Source: a virus. Taken from it: a stretch of 23,910 nucleotides of DNA. The stretch spans positions 1 to 23,910 of IMG/VR virus record IMGVR_UViG_3300047364_000021. One strand, given 5' to 3'. This document shows positions 7,359 through 13,599 of the stretch, in pieces; position 1 is the first letter of the stretch; every line of letters begins with the position of its first letter. Below the pieces are notes generated by a model. That model saw nothing but the letters and a program-made list of their open reading frames with translations, had not been told where the DNA came from and ran no database searches. A program made the translations under genes and the position numbers.

Positions 7359-8191
7359 AGATTGAACAAATCAGCCGCACCGTCCACGCCGTCAAGCTGG
7401 ACAAGCAACCGCAGCGTATGCTGTTTATTTCTGACGTCCACTATGATAGCGTGAAGTGCGACCGCGTGATGCTGCGCAGGCACCTTGACGAAGCCAAGCG
7501 AACGAACACGCCCGTGTTCATCTTTGGCGACTGGTTCGACTTGATGGGTGGTAAGTACGATCCGCGGTCCAGCTACAGCGACATCCGACCTGAGTACAAA
7601 AGTATCACGTACCTCGACGACGTCATCGAAGACAGCGCCGAGTTCCTGACCAAGTACAAGGACATCATCAAGTTCTTTTGCCGTGGCAACCACGAGACGA
7701 ACATAGAGAAGCGTATGCACACCAGCCCGCTTGACCGCGTGGCGTACATCGTAAACAAGAACGGCGGCAACATAACCGTTGCAGGCTACAGCGGCTGGCT
7801 GTGGATGCAGATGTACACAAAAGGCAAGCGCCGCAGCTCGACGTTCGTACACTACCATCACGGCATGGGTGGCAACGCCCCACGATCTAAAGGCGTGCTG
7901 CGTGTTGACATTGACCAAATGCAGTTCAAAGACGCCAGCTTGATCGTGCGCGGGCACACACATCAGAAGTGGCACCTGCCTGTGACGTCGGACCGCATCA
8001 GCCGCTTTGGTAAGCTGTATCAAGACAGCGTTCACCATTTGCAGCTCGGCAGCTACAAGATGCTCGGCGACCGCTTTGCAGGTTGGGCGACCGAGAAAGG
8101 CTTCAACACGCCACGCCTTGGCGGTTGGTTTGTTACCTTGCACAACTCACATCACGATCAACCATACTGGAAGGTCGAAGAAGCACAATAA
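7355..8191 (+). CDS. Calcineurin-like metallophosphoesterase, 278 aa
   Basis: I use the ATG at 7355, overlapping the endolysin stop (ATGA); an in-frame TTG at 7343 is less likely. All core motifs of the dimetal phosphoesterase superfamily are visible: FISDVHYD (D27, H29), FGDWFD (D59), CRGNHE (N112, H113), VHYHHG (~residue 167) and RGHTHQ (H201, H203). Members include lambda-type protein phosphatases, Mre11/SbcD nucleases and phosphodiesterases; length and the lack of a capping domain do not settle the substrate. Placement between endolysin and a small membrane protein is odd for a repair nuclease and puts it under late expression. Confidence 0.88.
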   Translation: MKIEQISRTVHAVKLDKQPQRMLFISDVHYDSVKCDRVMLRRHLDEAKRTNTPVFIFGDWFDLMGGKYDPRSSYSDIRPEYKSITYLDDVIEDSAEFLTKYKDIIKFFCRGNHETNIEKRMHTSPLDRVAYIVNKNGGNITVAGYSGWLWMQMYTKGKRRSSTFVHYHHGMGGNAPRSKGVLRVDIDQMQFKDASLIVRGHTHQKWHLPVTSDRISRFGKLYQDSVHHLQLGSYKMLGDRFAGWATEKGFNTPRLGGWFVTLHNSHHDQPYWKVEEAQ

Positions 8192-8192
8192 C

Positions 8193-8363
8193 ATGAAAGA
8201 GATTCTCTCACTTTACTGGGCCGAGATTGCACTGGCCATTTTAACTGCTGCAGGTACCATTACTGCACTGACCGCAACTGAGAAGGATGACAAGGTCATT
8301 GACATTCTCAAGCGCATCATTAACGCCGTAGTGTTCGGCGATAGCAAAAGAGGACGGAAATAA
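8193..8363 (+). CDS. Small membrane protein, 56 aa, last gene of the late operon
   Basis: The ATG at 8193 follows the phosphoesterase stop by one base. The 56-residue product has one hydrophobic segment at residues ~8-28 (YWAEIALAILTAAGTITAL), a short amphipathic helix (DKVIDILKRIINAVVFG) and a basic tail (DSKRGRK). Such single-pass proteins are common at the end of the lysis genes of Bacteroidota phages and may act as holin or holin regulator; the function is inferred from position. A terminator follows 64 bases downstream. Confidence 0.7.
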   Translation: MKEILSLYWAEIALAILTAAGTITALTATEKDDKVIDILKRIINAVVFGDSKRGRK

Positions 8364-8365
8364 CC

Positions 8366-8373
8366 TATATTTG
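8366..8373 (+). promoter_or_regulatory. TATATTTG box (exact TAnnTTTG), possible promoter of a short transcript
   Basis: TATATTTG is an exact match to the Bacteroidota -7 element and lies just after the late-operon stop. No convincing -33 TTTG is found at the usual spacing. Transcription from here would run only ~80 bases to the terminator at 8427-8461, so it would give a short RNA unless read through. Confidence 0.3.
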
Positions 8374-8426
8374 CTACGTCCAAGGTGGACAAGTAAACCT
8401 TTATTTCATCAGGTTTTTGGTTTTGG

Positions 8427-8461
8427 AGCGGCACTCTTGCAGGGGGGTGCCGCTTTTTTTT
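8427..8461 (+). terminator. Rho-independent terminator between late and early genes
   Basis: AGCGGCAC (8427-8434) pairs perfectly with GTGCCGCT (8447-8454) around a 12-base loop, and the stem runs into a tract of eight T (8454-8461). It closes the late transcript before the early region. Confidence 0.88.
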
Positions 8462-8471
8462 GTGCTTTTTG

Positions 8472-8507
8472 TTGTACAGGTGTGTAAATAGTTGTACAAT
8501 TGCACAA
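8472..8507 (+). promoter_or_regulatory. Candidate early operator: two TTGTACA sites and an imperfect palindrome
   Basis: TTGTACA occurs at 8472-8478 and 8492-8498, exactly 20 bases apart, about two helical turns. The second is part of a 16-base imperfect palindrome (8492-8507, TTGTACAATTGCACAA) with 14 of 16 positions symmetric. The sites flank TAAATAGTTG (8484-8493), which loosely resembles a -7 box, with a TTTG in the terminator T tract about 22 bases upstream. A dimeric repressor, for example the small HTH protein encoded at 10420, could bind here. No protein-site link is shown by sequence. Confidence 0.4.
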
Positions 8508-8519
8508 GAAACGCAACAG

Positions 8520-8774
8520 ATGGAAGACCAAATCCTGCTCAAACTTGACGACGGCCTCGAGATGGTCGTGACCTTTGAGGTCGAAGCTGGCGAGGAAGCC
8601 ACGCACATCTCGCCGAGCCATCCAGCTACCGTGCGCATTATTCGCGTGGTGCTGTGGCAGAAGAATCATACCAGCTTTGAACGGATTGACATCACCTGTG
8701 CTGATGACAACCTGCTGGACTACAACCACGAACGCATTGAACAAGAGATATGGGAACATTTACAAAACCAATAA
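8520..8774 (+). CDS. Hypothetical early protein, 84 aa
   Basis: This is the first gene after the operator region, starting at the ATG at 8520 and ending with a stop that overlaps the next ATG (TAATG). The 84-residue product is acidic with alternating strands (LLKLDDGLEMVVTFEVEAGE) and a C-terminal helix (HERIEQEIWEHLQNQ). I do not recognise it. As the promoter-proximal early gene it could be a host-takeover or regulatory factor, which is inference from position only. Confidence 0.7.
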   Translation: MEDQILLKLDDGLEMVVTFEVEAGEEATHISPSHPATVRIIRVVLWQKNHTSFERIDITCADDNLLDYNHERIEQEIWEHLQNQ

Positions 8775-8932
8775 TGATGAACAAACCTATTTGTGTGCGC
8801 AGCAGTGTGCACGTTAAACCTACGCGCGACTTCAACCACCAGCAACAGGAGCTTGCTGAACAGAAGCGCTTCGAACAATTGATGGAACAATTCAAAGCCG
8901 ACCTCATTGCGGCATATACCAAGGACCGATGA
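8774..8932 (+). CDS. Hypothetical early protein, about 52 aa
   Basis: Two adjacent ATGs (8774 and 8777) can start this gene; the first overlaps the upstream stop and the gene's own stop overlaps the following ATG (ATGA at 8929), so it is well embedded in the operon. After a short N-terminal strand (ICVRSSVHVKPTRDF) the rest is a single charged helix (QQELAEQKRFEQLMEQFKAD). It is too small to classify. No membrane segment is present. Confidence 0.6.
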   Translation: MMNKPICVRSSVHVKPTRDFNHQQQELAEQKRFEQLMEQFKADLIAAYTKDR

Positions 8933-9444
8933 ACGTAAACGACATTTATGTAAGCGCCTGCCGTGGCGCCTTCGATCGCAACACTACAGAGGTGCGATTG
9001 ATTGACTGGCTTGAGAACGTTCGACCTGAACAGCCACGTAACGACTGGGAAAAGAAGCAGCTACCTGCTATCATGCCGCACGGCCTTTTCCTAAACCGAC
9101 GACAGGACACCTTTCAAACGCACAGCGGACTGGTGCAGATTGACATCGACGCCAAGCATCAGCCTGACGGCATGGACGTTGACAAGGTCCTGCACAGTGC
9201 AGCTTACAGCGATTACATTGTTGCAGCTGGCAAGAGCTGCAGCGGAACAGGTGTGTACATGCTGGTTGCTGTCGATGGCATCGAGCAAGACAATTTTCGA
9301 GAGTGCGCAGATCGAGCCATTCAATACGTTGAAAAAGCCTTTGACGTGGTGTGCGACTCACCAGTCAGCATGAACCTGAGCAGCCTGCGCTTTGCGTCGC
9401 CGTTTGCTCCTTACATCAACCTTGACCCCACACCACTACCATGA
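8929..9444 (+). CDS. Stand-alone BT4734-like (VirE N-terminal) primase-polymerase domain
   Basis: The 171-residue product matches the BT4734-like N-terminal family, a PrimPol-type archaeo-eukaryotic primase group found in Bacteroidota mobile elements. The segment SGLVQIDID contains the acidic motif I (D72, D74); SCSGTGVYML (residues 103-112) matches the SxSGxG motif, and SSLRFASPFAPYINLDP near the C-terminus matches the closing motif. In most relatives this domain is followed by a helicase domain on the same chain; here the protein stops after it. It may prime replication or work with host helicase at the origin. Coupled by ATGA overlaps on both sides. Confidence 0.72.
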   Translation: MNVNDIYVSACRGAFDRNTTEVRLIDWLENVRPEQPRNDWEKKQLPAIMPHGLFLNRRQDTFQTHSGLVQIDIDAKHQPDGMDVDKVLHSAAYSDYIVAAGKSCSGTGVYMLVAVDGIEQDNFRECADRAIQYVEKAFDVVCDSPVSMNLSSLRFASPFAPYINLDPTPLP

Positions 9445-9812
9445 GCGTAATCGATGAACTCAAAGCGCTGTCAAACAAGTACGACATGCGGCCAGACCAT
9501 TTTCACAAGGACCCGCGAGGCTTTGTCATTATGACGCGCCGAGGCGTGGAACACGTACAAGCCAAAATAAAGGCCGTGGTGACCTTCGAAACGGTCCCTG
9601 AATGGTCTGACCCCAGCGAAGGGCGTTATTGCGTTAAAGCGCACGCAAAATGCGAAATAGGGCATGTGGAGACATACGGCGAGGTGAGCAAGAGCAACAA
9701 CCGTAACGCGTACCCAATCGCCATGGCCGAAAAGCGGGCGCTGTCACGTGCGATTTTGAAGCTTGCAGGTTTCTATCAGCTTGAAGTATACGGAGAGGAT
9801 GAACTGGAATGA
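9441..9812 (+). CDS. Putative single-strand annealing (Rad52/Erf-like) protein, 123 aa
   Basis: The protein shows a small alpha/beta pattern ending in NAYPIAMAEKRALSRAILKL and an acidic tail (YGEDELE). The signature 'YP.AMAEKRA.SRA.LKL.GFY' recurs in short Bacteroidota phage proteins and resembles the helix AxTxAxKRALxRAL of Sak/Rad52- and Erf-type annealing proteins. It lies beside PrimPol-like and OB-fold genes, which suits a recombination or annealing role. The assignment rests on one helix motif and context, so it could equally be an uncharacterised replication accessory protein. The next gene starts inside its last codons (9799). Confidence 0.5.
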   Translation: MSVIDELKALSNKYDMRPDHFHKDPRGFVIMTRRGVEHVQAKIKAVVTFETVPEWSDPSEGRYCVKAHAKCEIGHVETYGEVSKSNNRNAYPIAMAEKRALSRAILKLAGFYQLEVYGEDELE

Positions 9813-10083
9813 ACTGGACGACTTTTTTGACGACGTCGAGGCCGATCAGCAAGCGCATCAGGAGCGCCTCAAAGATTACGCGCTGTTCCTGCTGCTTAAC
9901 AGCACCATGCGAGACGACGACGAAGGACTCGAAGACGAGATAATTGACACAGAGCCAACGCTGGAGCGCTGGCGTGAGATATTCGAGCGCTTGAAGCTCA
10001 ACCAACTACGGACAATCGACCTGCCTAATTGGTCACAAACATCATTTAACAAATCATATAAACACAATGGAATTGATAATTGA
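9799..10083 (+). CDS. Hypothetical acidic protein, 94 aa
   Basis: I choose the ATG at 9799, overlapping the previous stop; an upstream in-frame start at 9763 would overlap it further without added conserved sequence. The 94-residue product opens with a strongly acidic stretch (MNWNELDDFFDDVEADQQ) and continues as charged helices (LERWREIFERLKLNQL). No domain is recognised. Its start is in the recombination/replication block and its end overlaps the next start by 17 bases. Acidic small proteins in phage early operons are sometimes inhibitors or DNA mimics, but nothing here proves that. Confidence 0.6.
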   Translation: MNWNELDDFFDDVEADQQAHQERLKDYALFLLLNSTMRDDDEGLEDEIIDTEPTLERWREIFERLKLNQLRTIDLPNWSQTSFNKSYKHNGIDN

Positions 10084-10423
10084 AGGACAGGTGCACCGCA
10101 TCTGCAAACCATTTGAACACGAAAGCGGGTTCCGTAAATGCGAGGTGCACGTAAAAGTTACAGATGGGGAGTATAGCGAAATCATCCCTGTAGAGTTTAC
10201 AAAAGAGCTAACCGATGAGGCTGTAGGGCTAACAGTGGGAGCTGACATAAAAGCACGCTGCAACGTCAGAGGCCGCGAATGGATGAGTAAAACAGGAGAG
10301 CACAAGGCCTTTATGAGCTTGCGCGTTTGGACTTACGATCTGCCGCAAAAAAGCCTTAAGGAAAAAGCAATGGACAAAGCGCAAGCAGCGCCTCAAACAA
10401 GTGACATGCCATGGGACAAATGA
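10067..10423 (+). CDS. DUF3127-like OB-fold protein, probable ssDNA-binding
   Basis: The 118-residue product begins MELIIEGQVHRICKPFEHES and continues GFRKCEVHVKV with the strands of the DUF3127 family, an OB-fold group almost restricted to Bacteroidota and often next to recombination genes. Strand IKARCNVRGREWMSKTGEHK and the aromatic WTYDLPQ end the fold. The tail finishes in DMPWDK, reminiscent of the acidic tip of SSB proteins that recruits partners. It probably coats or protects single strands during replication and annealing. The family match is good; DNA binding is inferred. Confidence 0.72.
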   Translation: MELIIEGQVHRICKPFEHESGFRKCEVHVKVTDGEYSEIIPVEFTKELTDEAVGLTVGADIKARCNVRGREWMSKTGEHKAFMSLRVWTYDLPQKSLKEKAMDKAQAAPQTSDMPWDK

Positions 10424-10629
10424 ACCTGAAAATGTACCTGCAACACCACTACGGTAGCCTGACGGCCTGCGCTGAGGCTATCGAGGTAAGCAGAGGCACC
10501 TTGCACAATTACGTGACCAAGGACCCCGAGGGCGTGCTGCGACACACCAGCCGCCTGATGAAGAATGAAAACATTAAACCACAGGACTTGATAAAGGCAG
10601 TCCTGACAACACAAAACCAACATGTTTAA
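10420..10629 (+). CDS. Small helix-turn-helix DNA-binding protein (Cro-like), 69 aa
   Basis: The ATG at 10420 overlaps the upstream stop (ATGA); an in-frame ATG at 10411 adds three residues. The segment GSLTACAEAIEVSRGTLHNY is a clear helix-turn-helix (helix 2 around ACAEAI, turn EVS, recognition helix RGTLHNYV). The protein is the only obvious small transcription regulator in the window, so it is the best candidate to bind the TTGTACA sites upstream of the early operon, acting as Cro-like repressor or early-late switch. It lies within the operon it may regulate. Binding target is inference. Confidence 0.68.
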   Translation: MNLKMYLQHHYGSLTACAEAIEVSRGTLHNYVTKDPEGVLRHTSRLMKNENIKPQDLIKAVLTTQNQHV

Positions 10630-11473
10630 CCTTGCACAACGTTCTGAGGAGAACACAAACACCCAACGCACCGTGGTCATGCTGACGAAGGACTATGGAA
10701 TGTTTCAACACATAGCAGGCAATCGCGTCTTGATTGAAACGAACATTCAGGCTATATCAAATCAACTGCTTCAGCGCGGTCAACAGCAGCCGATTATTGT
10801 CAATGAACGCAATGAAGTCATCGACGGCCAGCACCGACTTGAAGCATGCAAACGGTTAAAGATGCCTGTGCAATACATCAAAAGGACTGGTGCTAATCTT
10901 GACGACGTGATTAGCACCAATATTGTCGGCAAGAAATGGTCATTGATGGACTACATCAATCGCTTTGCAGTTGAAGGTAAAAAGGACTACATCAAGCTGC
11001 AAAAATTCATCATTGAAGCTAAGGGATACGGTTTTGCGCCAAGCACTGCGGTCAAAATTGCTCAAGGGAACAACACCAATGATGCATTTTACATGTACGA
11101 GGATGGCGTCATACGAAGAGGTCGCGATCAGAAAGCATCGAAAGCTTTATATCACGTTGGTGATGCCATCAAACGAGGCAGCTTTAAAATGCCAAATGAA
11201 GACGAGGCAAAAAAACGTTTGGAGCAAATACACGAGTTCAAGGAGTGGACTTTTTACAATAAGGTCACCTTTGTGAATGCTATCATTCAATGCATGCGCA
11301 TCAAGGAAATGGATTTTGACCGTCTGCTCGAAAGCGCACGCAAGTATCAGAGACGTTTCACCAACGAGGCAAGCACGGAAAACTTTGTTAAAATGTTTGA
11401 GGAGGTGTACAACTGGCGCCGCAAAAACAAGCTGCCGATTGTAAACAACCCACAGCGACACGCGCGTGGATGA
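10622..11473 (+). CDS. ParB-like (ParB/sulfiredoxin-fold) nuclease-domain protein, 283 aa
   Basis: Residues ~25-90 form a ParB N-terminal domain: QQPIIVNERNEVIDGQHRLE, with the DGQHRLEA motif at 68-75 in place of the GERRxxA loop, then MPVQYIKR. Such domains bind or hydrolyse nucleotides or nick DNA. The remaining ~190 residues are helical and not recognised, lacking a typical ParB centromere-binding domain match by eye. No ParA is encoded, so partitioning is unlikely; many phages use ParB-like proteins for replication or host modification. It overlaps its neighbours by 8 and 4 bases, and its codons are visibly more AT-rich, hinting at a separate origin. Confidence 0.7.
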   Translation: MFNLAQRSEENTNTQRTVVMLTKDYGMFQHIAGNRVLIETNIQAISNQLLQRGQQQPIIVNERNEVIDGQHRLEACKRLKMPVQYIKRTGANLDDVISTNIVGKKWSLMDYINRFAVEGKKDYIKLQKFIIEAKGYGFAPSTAVKIAQGNNTNDAFYMYEDGVIRRGRDQKASKALYHVGDAIKRGSFKMPNEDEAKKRLEQIHEFKEWTFYNKVTFVNAIIQCMRIKEMDFDRLLESARKYQRRFTNEASTENFVKMFEEVYNWRRKNKLPIVNNPQRHARG

Positions 11474-12204
11474 ACCGCAAGTACATCAACATACCGATCG
11501 AGATTTGGCACCTGAGCGAGCTGCACCCCAACGAGCGGGTGCTGCTTGCTGAGGTCGCCAGCTTTAAAGAGTGCTTTGCAGGGAACGATCACTTTGCGAA
11601 GCTGCTGAACGTATCTGAGGCGACTGCACGAGGGTATATCAGCAACCTCATAAAGGCTGGTTACCTCATCCGAGAGGGCAGCAGATACAACCGACGACTG
11701 CGTAAATCTGCGCAAACGAATGCGCAAAATAGCGCAAACGAATGCGTAAATCCGCGCAAACGAGTGCGTAAATCCACGCAAACGAGTGCGCAGAATTCAG
11801 CACATACTAATACATATACTAATACACCTACTATTACATCTACTAAAAGCACGCCTGCGCGTGCGGGTGTGGTGTTGCCGTATGAAACCGAAAAATTTAG
11901 AGAAGCGTGGACCGAGTGGCTGGAGTACAAGCGCACGGATCACCGCTTCAAATACAAAACCGCCCAAACAGAACAACGGGCATTAATGACCTTAGCAAAT
12001 GAACACCCTACAGAAAGCAGAGCAATCGAAGCAATTCATACAGCAATTGCAAACGGCTGGAAAGGCCTCGTATTTGGTGCATCCAAGAGCAGGCGAACTA
12101 GAACCAGCGGAAAGGCAGCGCTTGAAGGAGGCGAGCTTGGCGATCAGCTTAGAGAGCTTGCAGAAACAGGAAATATCACAGGTGACAATCGAAACCGCCT
12201 TTAA
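11470..12204 (+). CDS. Replication initiator (lambda O-like organisation)
   Basis: The 244-residue protein starts with a winged helix: IEIWHLSELHPNERVLLAEV, then DHFAKLLNVSEATARGYISN and LIKAGYLIREG, the pattern of phage replication initiators. Residues ~77-128 are a low-complexity linker encoded by 22-bp DNA repeats and a TACNNN tract. The C-terminal domain (YETEKFREAWTEWLEYKR, AIEAIHTAIANGWKGLVFG) is the conserved 'A.e.I..siaNGWkGl' segment of Bacteroidota phage initiators. As in lambda O, the origin seems to lie in the initiator gene. It should bind the iterons and recruit host helicase. Its last 206 bases overlap the next gene out of frame. Confidence 0.78.
   Translation: MNRKYINIPIEIWHLSELHPNERVLLAEVASFKECFAGNDHFAKLLNVSEATARGYISNLIKAGYLIREGSRYNRRLRKSAQTNAQNSANECVNPRKRVRKSTQTSAQNSAHTNTYTNTPTITSTKSTPARAGVVLPYETEKFREAWTEWLEYKRTDHRFKYKTAQTEQRALMTLANEHPTESRAIEAIHTAIANGWKGLVFGASKSRRTRTSGKAALEGGELGDQLRELAETGNITGDNRNRL
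11699..11786 (+). repeat. Four tandem 22-bp iterons, probable replication origin
   Basis: Four units of exactly 22 bases follow one another (11699-11720, 11721-11742, 11743-11764, 11765-11786), each with TGCG at its start and GCAAACGA near its end; neighbouring units match at 18 to 21 of 22 positions, and a decayed fifth begins at 11787. Since 22 is not a multiple of three, each unit is read in a different frame, so the conservation is at DNA level. About two helical turns per unit is typical of initiator-binding iterons. Confidence 0.82.
11805..11846 (+). repeat. TACNNN hexamer tract, candidate DNA-unwinding element
   Basis: Seven consecutive hexamers begin with TAC (TACTAA occurs three times), directly after the iterons. 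The tract is AT-rich and encodes alternating threonine (HTNTYTNTPTITST). On the complementary strand it reads as a series of TAG/TAT/TAA-like trinucleotides, recalling the DnaA-trio elements of bacterial origins. AT-rich repeats beside iterons commonly melt first. It could instead be only a threonine-rich linker. Confidence 0.5.
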
Positions 12205-12709
12205 AGGGACCAACGTCCGCACAGCGCTCAAGCTGGACGAGCAGGCGACCCGTGCGGCGCTCATCGCGATGTTGGCGAAGTGCGTGCGGTTCGTAGACGC
12301 AAATAAGACGCTGACTGAGGGCGACGAGTACAAGATGGTACTGGACGAGCTGGTCAAAGGCTTTCCGACGTTTACTATCGAGGACTGGCGCCTGTGCCTG
12401 TATATGATGGCCAAGGAGACCTTTGGCGGCTATTACGAGCGCCTGAAGCTCGCGCAGTTTGTGGAATGCTTTACCAAGTACGAGCAGCTCAAGCAACCAG
12501 TCATCACCAAGATACGTCAGGACGAAGCCGCAGACTTTGAGCGCATGCGAACGGAGGCACTGCGACACATCACGCCTGAGTTCGCAACGGAGTTCAACCC
12601 GATCGCAGCGCGCGTGTCAGCACAGGACTGGATGCGAGGCGAGAACCGCCTGACGTACACCGAGCGCGAGGAGATGGAGAAACGAGCAAAAGCACGCACC
12701 AATGACTGA
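11999..12709 (+). CDS. Replication-module protein, 236 aa, overlapping the initiator gene
   Basis: The ATG at 11999 gives 236 residues but overlaps the initiator by 206 bases in another frame. The conserved-looking core starts near residue 73 (RTALKLDEQATRAALIAMLA) and includes TFTIEDWRLCLYMMAKETFG and LKLAQFVECFTKYEQL, a helical pattern I associate with Bacteroidota phage proteins encoded beside the initiator. An in-frame GTG at 12182 would reduce the overlap to 23 bases, so the N-terminus is uncertain. There is no Walker motif, so it is not an AAA+ helicase loader, although position suggests a role like lambda P. It ends in a basic tail. Confidence 0.65.
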   Translation: MNTLQKAEQSKQFIQQLQTAGKASYLVHPRAGELEPAERQRLKEASLAISLESLQKQEISQVTIETAFKGTNVRTALKLDEQATRAALIAMLAKCVRFVDANKTLTEGDEYKMVLDELVKGFPTFTIEDWRLCLYMMAKETFGGYYERLKLAQFVECFTKYEQLKQPVITKIRQDEAADFERMRTEALRHITPEFATEFNPIAARVSAQDWMRGENRLTYTEREEMEKRAKARTND

Positions 12710-13151
12710 CCTCGAACGCTTTTGGCACGACCTCATCGACGGTCGGCGCCACATCATTAACGAAGTGTATGGCAACGAGGCTATGCTGAGATACAGGCCG
12801 CACCCAAAGGAGAAGGAATACTTCCTCGCCAACAACGGGCGCGTGGCGTACAGCATCGAAGTGTCAGAGCACACCCGTAGCTTTTGGGACATGTGTGAGC
12901 GCATGTACGGACACAAGCGGCTGGCGTATGAGGACCGCCTGACCAAGAACAGGATCAAGGCGCAGAGCTATCCCGAGTACAAGAAAGGCAAGGCAGAGCG
13001 TGAGGCATTGGCGGCAAAGATTCGCGGCGTAATATTGGACCATGCCAAAGAGGAGCACCAAGACGGACAGCAAGGCCAGCAAGCAGCTGCGCAAGAAACG
13101 CAAGGCCAAGAAGCCGCTGACACACGCACAACTCAAGAAGAAGGTAGATGA
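12702..13151 (+). CDS. Hypothetical protein, 149 aa, with Gln/Glu-rich tail
   Basis: This gene overlaps the previous stop by 8 bases. Residues 1-115 look like a folded helical protein (LERFWHDLIDGRRHIINEVY, FWDMCERMYGHKRLAYEDRL); the last ~30 residues (HQDGQQGQQAAAQETQGQ and on) are low complexity and coincide with the first 110 bases of the NinG frame. The acidic/glutamine-rich tail is therefore probably a by-product of the overlap. No family recognised; position argues for a replication or recombination accessory. Confidence 0.62.
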   Translation: MTDLERFWHDLIDGRRHIINEVYGNEAMLRYRPHPKEKEYFLANNGRVAYSIEVSEHTRSFWDMCERMYGHKRLAYEDRLTKNRIKAQSYPEYKKGKAEREALAAKIRGVILDHAKEEHQDGQQGQQAAAQETQGQEAADTRTTQEEGR

Positions 13152-13599
13152 GTGGTTCAGCAAATACATCCGCTACAGAGCGGCAGACAAGTACGGTGAA
13201 GCCGAGTGCTACACATGCGGAAAGCGTCACCATGTTAGGAATCTCCAAGCGGGACATTTTGCGTCTCGGAGGTACATGGCCACCCGTTGGCACGACCCAG
13301 CGGACGGACACGGCAACGTGCAATGTCAGTGTGTTGCCTGCAATTTGTACGACCAAGGGCGTCAGTGGGCTTTCGGTAGACGACTTGACCAAGCTGTCAA
13401 AGGACGCGCTGAAGAGATTATGCGAGATACAGAACAGGCTCGACCGTATGGAGTGGCAGAGTTGCGTCAGCTCGCCGATCACTACAAGGGAGAAGTCCAA
13501 AGATTCCTTTTGGAGAAACCTGCCATCAATGAGCGAAGAGATAAAGCAGCGGCATATAACCGAGCTGAGAGACGCAAGGCGGAGGATACTGCTGGCTGA
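13042..13599 (+). CDS. ninG: NinG/Rap-like recombination protein
   Basis: The 185-residue product matches lambda NinG (Rap), a structure-specific nuclease acting on recombination junctions and D-loops. After a lysine-rich N-terminus, THAQLKKKVDEWFSKYIR leads into the zinc module AECYTCG (C56, C59), NLQAGHFASRRYMATRWH and NVQCQCVACNLYDQG (C95, C97, C100), then FGRRLD. All expected cysteines and the AGHF..R motif are present. It probably resolves recombination or replication intermediates together with the annealing-type proteins upstream. It overlaps the upstream gene by 110 bases and a likely downstream gene by about 150. Confidence 0.85.
   Translation: MPKRSTKTDSKASKQLRKKRKAKKPLTHAQLKKKVDEWFSKYIRYRAADKYGEAECYTCGKRHHVRNLQAGHFASRRYMATRWHDPADGHGNVQCQCVACNLYDQGRQWAFGRRLDQAVKGRAEEIMRDTEQARPYGVAELRQLADHYKGEVQRFLLEKPAINERRDKAAAYNRAERRKAEDTAG

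Noticed and set aside
10622-11473. Plasmid-type ParAB partition system (phage-plasmid)
   Set aside because: No ParA ATPase or parS-like inverted repeats were seen; a lone ParB-like nuclease domain is common in phages.
11699-11846. CRISPR array
   Set aside because: The repeats are contiguous without unique spacers and lie inside a coding frame, which fits iterons.
13148-13447. Upstream part of the second frame inside ninG as a full 183-aa gene
   Set aside because: The first ~75 residues are Ser/Thr/Cys-rich with no protein-like pattern and fully overlap the zinc module of NinG; only the later part looks coding.
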